Below are positions 1-8,600 of a DNA stretch of 20,000 bases, piece after piece; within the stretch, counting starts at the first letter, position 1; each line of letters starts with the position of its first letter. Both the position numbers and the translations under genes were made by a program. Source of the DNA: Symbiodinium natans (Eukaryota > Sar > Dinophyceae > Suessiales > Symbiodiniaceae); NCBI GenBank assembly GCA_905221605.1, contig CAJNDS010002824.1:97501-117500 (forward strand), given 5' to 3'. Below the pieces are notes generated by a model, which was not told the origin of the DNA, made no database searches, and saw nothing but the letters and a program-made list of their open reading frames with translations.

Positions 1-20
1 CAGACAGACAGACAGACAGG
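1..20. repeat. CAGA tetranucleotide run
   Basis: Five tandem CAGA units open the window, followed by a decayed unit. It is an ordinary microsatellite and probably continues left of the window. Confidence 0.9.
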
Positions 21-489
21 CAGAACGGCGGTATCATGAACAAGTGATTCACAGTCAGTCATCTCCGCCTATTCCTGGTCTGTGGCGCAAACAGCATCCC
101 CCTGGCTAGGGTTCCCTAGGGTTCAGTGCAGCACCCCGCAACAGCCCGCAACGGCCCGCAACACCCCTCTGTCCCTTCAACACCTGCCTCGGCCACATGC
201 TGCGGCGTACTGCCGGCCTCTTCAGCTGCAGCACAGGCCGCATTTGTGGCCTGCAGGGATGCCTTCAGAAATTAGACATTTTGGTCCAGGGATTATCTCA
301 ACCTGTGCTATCCAGATGCTTGTTTGGTTCGCCACCGCAGAAGGACTGCAAAAGCCTGAAGCTTACGCAAAGACAACTTGCAATCGCATAAATCTGCGCA
401 AACTGAACTAGAAGCGACGCTTCAATGACTTCAAGCTATAAAGAGGCAGTATATATGTGGCAGTACTCTGATACAAGTAAAAATGAAGT
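21..489. other. non-repetitive sequence, no gene recognised
   Basis: Unique sequence of moderate GC without telomere-like repeats. A 109-codon frame (82-411, +) is open, but its composition is not convincingly protein-like and no family is recognisable. A short GCAACAGCCC-like repetition lies at 137-165. I see no tRNA, rRNA or clear promoter. Confidence 0.4.
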
Positions 490-637
490 ACCCTCCCTCT
501 CCCTCTCCCTCTCCCTCTCCCTCTCCCTCTCCCTCTCCCTCTCCCTCTCCCTCTCCCTCTCCCCTCTCTCCCGCTCTCCCTCTCTCCCTCTCTCCCTCTC
601 CTCTCTCTCTCCCTCCCTCTCTCCCTCTCTCTCGCTC
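490..637 (+). repeat. CT-rich tract (CCCTCT)n
   Basis: An almost pure pyrimidine tract of about 148 nt, first a regular CCCTCT hexamer and then irregular CTCTC/CCCTC. Frames through it give only Ser-Pro-Leu or, on the other strand, Arg-Glu-Gly peptides, which are compositional. Similar tracts at 1649-1733 and 1930-2120 lie inside inferred + strand introns, so this may be a third intronic pyrimidine tract; a weak GT donor context lies at about 476 and AG sites at about 647-655. Confidence 0.9.
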
Positions 638-639
638 TG

Positions 640-1480
640 ACTCGAAGGCCAGCCCGCCGGAAGGTCGTGCAACGAAGCGTGTCGCACGCCTAAGAGAATT
701 GCGGTCACCACTAAACCCGCCTGCAGCGGAGTCTAAAGGAGCTCCGGTTTGTGTTGCGCTGCGAAGACATCGTCGCCGCCATTGTCTGGCTGCAGCCTTG
801 CACGACTCCTGGCAAGTCTTTTGGCCATCCTTTCCAACCTGCCTTGCGGTGGACCTTCACCACCTTGCCCCTGATGATCTTGCTGTCGTGCCCCAAGGGC
901 ACGCTGCTTGCCTGGCTGAAGCTGGTGTACCAGCAGTCGCTGTCATAGACTGGGCAGCGAACTGAGGCCTCCATACACTGCAGTCTGAATTCATGACCCC
1001 TGCACTTACGAAGGCTGGGCGCCGCTCGGCCTGCGCTATCTGACTCACAATCGTGACGAACAGGGATGATATGAGCGTTGTTGTGCTTGTTGCTTGTCGC
1101 AACTCATGTTCTGCACCATCACTTTCATCAATCAGCTCTCGCGTCATAACTTCCGCCGAAAAACCAGGGCCTCGCACTAGAAGCTGACATTTCCATATCA
1201 GATGCATGACAACACACCCGCGCTCCTGTCACAGGTGCACCAGCTGTCCAAAGAAGCTGACGGAGCTCCATGGAACCCAGCGATTCCGGACTGTACTTCG
1301 GGAGGGCGGGATCTGTTTGGTCAGCATGTCTGAAGCTTTGGTTGCGGATAGCGTGCGTCAGATCAGTCTATAGCAACACATTCATGGCAGAACCCTATGT
1401 GGCCCAAGGACGTCTGTCTGCGCCAGCATTCCAGACGACACACCGTTTTCTGTTCACTAAGCCCTCCTGAACAACAACGC
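640..1480. other. non-repetitive block, possibly coding, unresolved
   Basis: Unique sequence with several overlapping open frames on both strands: 751-948 and the end of 483-965 on +, and 711-974 and 857-1207 on minus. The minus frames are the more protein-like, for example KIIRGKVVKVHRKAG near 870-910 and VMTRELIDESDGAEHELRQ near 1090-1150, but neither matches a family I know and neither has clear splice or start context. The downstream CT tracts suggest a + strand transcript, so strand cannot be decided here. Confidence 0.3.
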
Positions 1481-1643
1481 CCCAGTCCTAGCCATTATTT
1501 CCTTCGTCGAAGCAGGCCTCACCCTGCACAGATCTTTGCAATACATCAGAAAGCCGCGCAAACATCCCAGACGGCCACACCCTCAGTCCACGGCTCGGCG
1601 CAACTCAGGGACACCCACGCAAACGCATTTTTGCGGCTATCAG
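1397..1643 (+). CDS. candidate exon, + strand transcript, unknown product
   Basis: An open frame from an ATG at 1397 runs to a near-perfect donor, CAG|GTAAGT, at 1643/1644. The end of the exon reads HGSAQLRDTHANAFLRLS. It joins in phase 1 to the next candidate exon through an intron with a long pyrimidine tract. The product is not recognised and the true start may be further upstream. This rests on splice consensus and phase only. Confidence 0.33.
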
Positions 1644-1829
1644 GTAAGTTCTCCCTCCCTCCCCCTTCCTCCCCCTCCCTCCCCCCTCCCCCCCCCCCCC
1701 CTGCCCCCCCCTCCCTCCCCCTCCCTCGCTCGGGGAGAACCCTGACGCGCGCCTGAAGCAAACCAGTCTCAATCGGGACACTTCTCGCTTCATCTAGTTT
1801 CTGGTCGCACCTGATTGTCATCCTTGCAG
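1644..1829 (+). other. candidate GT-AG intron with C/T tract
   Basis: Donor GTAAGT at 1644, pyrimidine-rich tract at 1649-1733, acceptor CATCCTTGCAG ending at 1829. This is the most conventional intron signal in the window and contains no telomere-like repeat, unlike every intron inferred to the right of 2.5 kb. Confidence 0.5.
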
Positions 1830-1901
1830 CAGGGTCGATGCACCTATCACAAACACTCCTCCTTAACAGAGTGTGTCTTCGAGACTCCGTCACGCATCTT
1901 G
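1830..1901 (+). CDS. candidate exon, + strand transcript
   Basis: A 72-nt segment between acceptor TTGCAG and donor CTTG|GTGATG. In the frame inherited from the upstream candidate exon it reads GSMHLSQTLLLNRVCLRDSV without a stop and leaves phase 1. Product unknown. Confidence 0.33.
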
Positions 1902-2158
1902 GTGATGCCCAGCTCACTTGAAACACCCACTCTCTCCCCCTCCCTCTCTCCCCAGGGTGCCCTCTCCCCCTCTCTCCCTCTCCCCCTCTCCCCCTCCTCT
2001 CCCCCCTCTCCCCCCTCTCCCCCTCTCCCCTCTCTCCCCCTCTCCCCCCCTCTCCCCCTCTCCCCCTCTCCCCCTCTCCCCCTCTCCCCCTCTCCCCCTC
2101 CCTCTCCCCCTCTCTCTCCCGGCGCCCAGGTTGAACGGTCTGAGCCCGCGAATCGCAG
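1902..2158 (+). other. candidate intron with CT tract
   Basis: Donor GTGATG, a 190-nt tract of CCCCTCT-like units (1930-2120) and an acceptor at GAATCGCAG ending at 2158. AG sites at about 1954 and 2129 are alternatives, so the 3' end is not fixed. Confidence 0.35.
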
Positions 2159-2202
2159 AAATGCCGCGTGGAAAGGATACCCAGAATGTACAAACACTGT
2201 AA
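2159..2202 (+). CDS. candidate terminal exon, + strand transcript
   Basis: Continues the inferred frame as EMPRGKDTQNVQTL followed by TAA at 2200-2202. It would close a small + strand protein. The sequence to about 2335 after it is unique; it contains a strong acceptor-like TTTCTCATTTCAG ending near 2318 that I cannot connect to an exon. Confidence 0.28.
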
Positions 2203-2533
2203 CCACCAACACAAATTTTCCCGGCTGCTCAGAGAGGTTCTACAAGACATACACGTGGAACACCCAGTCTCCGACGACCTCCCTCCGGGTTCTCACCAGC
2301 TTCACTTTCTCATTTCAGCTGCATCGAGCGAAGCCTTGAAGGGTTTAGGGTGCAGACTTAAGCGTTTTAGGGCTTTAGGGTTAGGGTTTGGGGTTTAGCC
2401 TTTCGCGTTTGCGGCTTCTGTCTTTGGTCTGAGGCTATAGGGTTTTAGGGCTGAGGATTTGGGGATTGAGGTTTAGGGCTCTAAGCCCTACACCCTGACC
2501 TCCCCAACCCGAAGCCCCAAACCCGCTCCGAGG

Positions 2534-2611
2534 CACGACGAGCAGCTCCGGTGCCAGAGACGCCACGCGCGGCTGCAAGTCCTTCACTTCAAGCAACTTC
2601 AAGGCTCCGGA
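2534..2611 (-). CDS. histidine phosphatase exon: helix and strand before the missing SPL block
   Basis: Frame reads ALKLLEVKDLQPRVASLAPE then LLVV. In the family, LTP.G..QA is followed by a helix and then PELVVVSPL.RA.QTA, so order and content fit. The acceptor is probably CCTAAG ending at 2612. The donor is uncertain: GTC|GTG at 2537/2536 is the best GT. Nothing resembling the next family block occurs at the expected place. Confidence 0.7.
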
Positions 2612-5600
2612 CTTAGGATCTAGGGGGTAGGGTGGAATTATTTGAGGGTTCTGGGCGTTTTGGATCTAAAACGTGTCTTTAAAAAAAAACCTAAACCCGA
2701 AATCCGGGTTGGGCTAGATAGAAAGTCTCCTCGCTCCAGAAACCATGAACCCCCCCTGAACCCTAAACCCCGAACCTTAAACTGCAAACAATGAACCCGA
2801 AAACCCTGAAACCCTGAACACTGAGCTGGGTTTAGGGCGCCCCCTAAACCCTAAACCCTAAACCCTAAATCCTAAACCCTAAACCCTAACTCCTGAATCC
2901 TAAACCCTAAACCCTAAACCCTAAACCTCCCAAGGCCACCGTGCCTTGGCCTGGCCCTCGCCCTTGGGCGTCAGCAAGGGGTCCTCGAACTTTCCGTCGG
3001 GATCCTGCAAGGGTTTAGGGTTTAGGGTTTGGGGTTTAGGGTTTAGGGTTTAGGGCTTAGGGCTTAGGGTGTAGGCTTTGGGGTTTAGGGTTTAGGGTTT
3101 AGGGTTTTAGGGCTTGGGGCTGAGGGTTTAGGGCTTAGGGCTTAGGGCTTAGGGTTTAGGGTTTAGGGTTTAGGGTTCAGGTTTTAGGGCTTGGGGCTGA
3201 GGGTTTAGGGCTTAGGGCTTAGGGCTTAGGGTTTAAGGTTTAGGGTTTAGGGTTTAGGGCTTAGGGCTTAGGGCTTAGGGCGTGGGGTTTAGGGCTTAGG
3301 GTGTAGGGGTTAGGGCTGTTCAGGGTTTAGGGTCTAGGGGTTTAGGGTTTGGGGTTTAAGGTTTAGGGTTTAGGGTTTAGGGTTTAGGGTCTAGGGCTTA
3401 AGGTTTGGGGCTTCGGGTTTCGGGTCTAGGTGTTTAAGGTATACCTCCAAGGCCGAGCTGCCCCAAAGTATTGTGTGATAGAATCTGATCGGGCGACTTC
3501 CCTTCCTTACGCTCCGAAATTAGTTGAACCTGTACTCTGAATGAGGGTTTTGGGTTTAGGGTTTCGGGTTCAGGGTTTTGGGTTTAGGGTTGAGGATTCA
3601 GGGTTGAGCCCTAAACCGCCTGGGGCTGCTATGGGATTCCTGCGCGCATCGATGCCCGAGACCCTAAACCCGAACAGCCCCAAAGCCATAAACCACCCCT
3701 AGACTCTCAACGTCTACACCACACTCAAACCCTAAACCCTCGACCCCCTAAACGCCACAACAAGCCTTTTTGGGTAGGGTGCCCGAGGGGTTTGGGGTTT
3801 AGGAAACCCTTAGGCCCCTTTGTTGTCCTGGTCCAGGGTGTATGGCTCGGACTTCCCGTCCCAATCTGGCTTGGCGCGCCACTCTCCTAGGGATTTAGGC
3901 TTTCGGCTTCAGAGGTTGGTGTTGGGTTGAAGGCTTCAGGGGTTTAGGTCTCAGGGCTTAGGGCTTAGGGGTTCTTCAGCACGTTAACACATGGGCTTCC
4001 ATCACTTTGGGGGGAGGGGGGGGGGGGGTCCCTAACCCCTAAACCCTAAACCCTAAACCAAATGTTGCACCCGCAATATTCTAGGGGGACGCTATTACAA
4101 AAAAAATGTTCGGCTATTCAGGATTTTGGCCTTTGTTTTTGGGGTACACTATAATGAAAAGTGTTCGGGCCGTGACTGTTCTTTTTTTAATGGGGCTCAG
4201 TCCTTCGGTTTTCAGGAAGGCGTAAGCTTTCTCGAGAAGGGGAGATACTTGAAGCCTGGAGCCTCGACCTTTCCAGGATCTCCGAAAATCTTCTTTTTCA
4301 GGGCGCGTTTTCTTGATAAGTTCCATACTTAACACTATATGATTCCATAGGCGAATCATATCTGGAAAGGGGGTAGCTTACGGAGGCCTCCGGACATAGT
4401 TTATATACCTTTGTTTGGGGTCCCGCTATAATACAAGTCTTCCGGGGCCCGGGGCTCAGTCCTTCGGTTTGCATAAGCTTTCTCGAGAAGGGGAGATACT
4501 TGAAGCCTGGAGCCTCGACCTTTCCAGGGTCGGGGACTGTTTGTGGTGTTTTTGATATTCAGGATCCTCGATTGTTTGGGGGGGGGGGGGGGGGGGGGGG
4601 GGTAAGATTATTAAAGCAGGTCTTATAAACCCTAAACCCTGAACCCTAAACCCTGAACCCTGAACCCTAAACCCTGAACCCTAAACTCTAAACCCTGAAC
4701 CCCCCAAAAAAAGAATCTCGGCCAAGCCCAGGGTCGCTGCGCCACGTTGTGAAAGCCCTCGCCGTGCCGGATGAAGTGGACCTTCTTGGCTCCTCTCGGC
4801 GGGTCTTTGGGGTCTTTGGGGGTTTGGGGGTTTAGAGTTTGGGGTTTGGGGTTTGGGGTTTGGGGTTTGGGGTTTGGGGCTTGGGGTTTGGGGTTTGGGG
4901 TTTGGGGTTTTGGGGTTTTGGGGTTTTGGGGTTTTGGGGTTTTGGGATTGGGATGTTGTCCCTTATACTAACAGCTCGTAATAGGGCCTTGATAGGGTGT
5001 ACTATAATCCGTAGTAAGGACTGTTAGCATAAGGGGGAACATGCCAAGGTTTAGGGTTCGAAGGTTTCGGGTGTAGAGGTTTCGGGTTTAAGGATTCAAG
5101 AGCTTGGAGTGCAGAGGTCTAGGGTTCAGGGCTTCTGGGCTGGGCTGAAGGGTTTAGGGGTTAGGGGGTTTAGGGTCTGGTGTTTTAGGGTTCAGGTGGG
5201 GTTTGGCGAAGCACCGGATGCTTGGGTCGTATGGGTTAGTGTGATAACAGGACTGTGTAAGAGGGAAGCTGCCCACATTAACCGTAAACACTACACCCTA
5301 AACTAAACGTTGCGGGCTTCTGCGTTCTCCAAGTTCTGAGAACCCCCCTGCACCACTTCCAACTGTGGTACAGTGAATACACTCAACTAAAACAACTCCG
5401 AAACCCGCGCTCTAAACCCCAAACTCTAAAACCCCAAACCCCAAACCCCAAACCCCAAACCCTAAACCCTAAACCTCTCAGGCTTTCCTTCCGGCGGCGT
5501 CGCACCGTCGGCTGCAGCCACGAGCCGTGCGCGGAAACCCAGGGAAGCCCGCAGCGTCTCGCCTGCAGTGCTCTTGGCGTAGAAGCGCTCGAGGATTTCT

Positions 5601-8600
5601 TGGGGTTTAGGGCTTCGGGTTTAGGATTTAGGGGACTTGAGGTAATCACCTCCCCTTACTGAAGAATGCACAGCACACGCCCTTCACATGAAACGCTACC
5701 ACCATGCCATAGCATGCATGAAAATGGGGGGGGGGGGGGGTGGTCGCTGCCACGCGGTTTGCGGCTTTGGGGCTTCGGCACGCAGCCTCAAACCGGCGTA
5801 AAGCCATAACTTATTGTATGACTGTGCTACATATTGTTTGTGAGTATATTGCTTTATGAGTTTTTGTCTTATATTGTAATGTAATGGCGCAAAGCCCGAT
5901 TTGATTGTCTTGTATGTGATCCTATTTACTAGTGTACTGTTTTGTGATTCTATTATTTTGGTACTATTTATTAGTACATACTGTTATAGTAGAAAATGGT
6001 AGTCTTATAGTAGTCTTATCGTCATCACATTATTGTATTAGCATATTCTTATGTTAGGATGTTTAGATAGTAGCGTATGATTATATTGTTGTATGCTTAT
6101 ACTTTTGATTATAATATGAAGATATTGTTATATTCATAGATGCTCGTTTTTTATGATATTTTTGTATTAATTCCTTCTATTATTGCACATTATATTATTC
6201 ACCTAGAATATCACTATAATACTGTATTCTTATACTATTATTTTATTATCAGATTATGATAGTTTTATATTCTTGTTTTACTTGATTCTCAAACAACTAT
6301 TATTTGATTTTGTTACTATACTATAGTATATCATGATTGTCTTGTACTATTCATTCTGTTGTGATTTTCCATTATTTCCCATGGGCTCTTTTTTTGAGTA
6401 TGATGGGTTTAGGGCTTGGATTGATGGGCTTTGGATTTAGGAGTTCCGGGCTCAGGGTTTAGGAGTTCCGGGTTGGCTGTAGTGTTTAGGCATGGGCCAG
6501 CACCCGGCCCTACATCAAGAAAACGTCTGTTCTTTTCAATCGAGGACCTGGGGTTTAAAGGTTCAGGGTAGCCCTAAACCCCCAAACCCTAAGGCCTAAA
6601 CCAACTGTCAGAAGGCTTTGCTACTTCGGAGCAAGGAGATAGGGGTCCTCTAAAGCCCACTCCCCTCCAAACTAAGAAAATCCTAAAAGTCACCACCCTG
6701 AACCCTGAGGCCCAAACCCTCGATCAACCCTCGACCCGAAACCCTGAAAACCCTAAACCCTAAAGACCCTGAACCCCAAAAGCCCTAAACCCTAAAGCCT
6801 AAAAACCCGAAAACCCCCAAACAAAAGCAGGAAAACACAAAAAAACAAACTAAAAACCCAAAAAGCCCCCTAAATTTAAACCCGAAACCCTAAACCTAAA
6901 CCCTAAACCCTAAACCCTAAACCCTAAACCCTAAACCCTAAACCCTAAACCTAAACCCTAAACCCTAAACCCTAAACCTAAACCCTTGAGGTCGCCTGCC
7001 GCCCGCAGGTCGCCCATCTCCCCGGCATCGTGGGCTTTCGGCGCCATCGCGCGGAGCACCCGAGCGAGCTTGGGGGTTTTAGGGTTTAGGGTTTGGGGTT
7101 TGGGGTTTAGGGTTTGGGGTTTAGGGCTTAGGGCTTAGCTCCCTCCATGGCGGGAGGTGAAGAGGCGCTTTATGGAAGGGGTTCTTTCAGGATGCAGGGT
7201 TTGAGGGCGAAGTTTAGGGCTTAGGTAGAACCTGGACCTCACAGTGCCCATAATGGTACTCTCAGCCCGAAACCCTGAACCCTAAACCCTAAAATCCTAG
7301 AATCCTAGAATCCTAAAACCCTAAAAACCCTAAACCCTAAACCCTAAAATCCTAGAATCCTAAAACCCTAAAACCCTAAAAACCCAAAACCCTAAAACCC
7401 TAAAACCCTAAAACCCTAAAACCCTAAAACCCTAAAACCCTGAAAACCCTAAACCCTAAAACCCTGTGAAGTGTTGGCTACGGCCAGCGGTCTGCTGCGA
7501 ATGCTGCTGAGCAGGCTGGAGCCGCCGTCTGGGGATAGGGTTTGGGGTTTAGGGTTTAGGGTTTAGGGTTTAGGGTTTAGGGTTTAGGGTTTAGGGTTTA
7601 GGGTTTAGGTTTAGGGTTTAGGGTTGAGGGTTGAGGGTTTAGGGTGTAGGGAGGTCCCTTTGCAAGGCGTTCTGCAGCGCCTAGAACAACCCCCCGGGAG
7701 GCTGGCGCGCCGTAAACCCTACCCCCCCGCCCCCAAAAGAAAAGGTCTGCACATCCCAAAGCCACAAAGCCTAAACCCTAAACCCTAAACCCTAATCTCT
7801 AAACCCCAAACCCTAAACCCTAAACCCTACCCCCCCAAACCTCAAAGGAAAGGCCTGCACACACCCCTAAGGCCACAAGCCTCCTGGTTCTTAGTAGGGA
7901 ATGAGGGATGAGGTACCCTATAAACTCCCTTAAAGGGTATATATAGGGCCAACATTCCCTCATTCCCTACTAAGAACTAGCCCTAAACCCTAAACCCTAA
8001 ACCCTAAGCTTCCCTAAGAACCAGCCAGACAAGCCTCCATGTCCGCATCGTCGTCGACCTGGTCGACCCCCTCCTCCATTTCGCGGTTCAGGCGTCGGAG
8101 CTCCCACCTGAGGGCTTCTTCGAGTTTAGGGTTTAGGGCTAGGGTTTAGGGTTTAGGGTTTAAGGTTTAGGGTTTAGGGTTTCGGGTTTAGGGTTTAGGG
8201 CTTAGGGCTTAGGGCTTTTAGGGTTTAGGGTTTAGGGCTTAGGGTTTAGGATTTAGGGTTTAGGGTTTAGGGCTAGGGTTTAGGGCTTTAGGGTTTAGGT
8301 TTAGGGTTTAAGGTTTGGGGTTCAGGGTTCAAGGGTTTAGGGCTAGGGCTGAGGGTTTAGGGCTAGGGTTGAGGGTTTAGGGTGTTAGGGTTTAGGGGGT
8401 TTTCGGGCTCTTTAGGGTCTTAAGGCCTGTGCCGCTGGGCGTATGGCCCTTAGGGAGCTTTGGGGGGCTTTAGGGCTGAAGGAGTGGCGACGTGGACCTC
8501 CGAGATGGTAGTCCCCCTAAACCCTCCACCCTACACCCTGAATCCTAAAAGCCTGAACCCTAAAGCCTACATCCTAAAAGCCTACATCCTAAAAGCCTAA

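Larger units (their letters stand above)
3887..4735 (-). other. telomere-like intron carrying an unrelated duplicated block
   Basis: Left arm about 3887-3970 (degenerate TTTAGGG), right arms 4030-4059 and 4627-4703 (CCCTAAA, CCCTGAA). The middle 4060-4620 holds a duplicated non-telomeric block and a G25 run. The inferred donor is GA (CAGC|GACC), which reproduces codon CGA when joined to TAG|GAGAG. Confidence 0.68.
7529..8021 (-). other. telomere-like intron hosting an introner-like element
   Basis: Left arm 7536-7650 (TTTAGGG); CCCTAAA at 7767-7837 and 7981-8008. Between these lie a diverged 65-bp duplication (7709-7780 and 7815-7882, both with GTCTGCACA/GCCTGCACA and a poly-C start) and the 97-bp inverted-repeat element. 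The donor sequence is itself an element-type end, CTG|GTTCTTAG. Confidence 0.6.

Noticed and set aside
483-711. Ser-Pro and Arg-Glu-Gly ORFs over the first CT tract
   Set aside because: Pure products of a CCCTCT repeat read in different frames and strands.
1546-2250. 234-codon minus frame (Arg/Gly/Glu-rich)
   Set aside because: It is the antisense of two CT tracts and the spacer between; composition follows the repeat and no domain is visible.
4771-5027. Gly-Phe-Val-Trp-rich ORFs (GFGVWGLG)
   Set aside because: Translation of a GGGGTTT array. The real coding content here is the minus-strand exon at 4736-4794.
5790-6390. AT-rich island as a mitochondrial or plastid gene
   Set aside because: No open frame of useful length and no recognisable organellar protein or rRNA segment on either strand.
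7128-7260. Extra exon in the intron loop between 7068 and 7482
   Set aside because: Minus frames are broken or weak, and the segment lacks the CCCTAAA-left/TTTAGGG-right setting of the other exons.
7474-7484. TTGGCTACGG as a dinoflagellate spliced-leader relic
   Set aside because: Only about 9 bases resemble the reverse complement of the leader start, inside or beside a coding exon; too short to support.
7884-7980. Palindrome as a bacterial terminator or tRNA-like structure
   Set aside because: A second, diverged full copy in opposite orientation and the position at exon borders fit a mobile introner-like element; no tRNA features are present.
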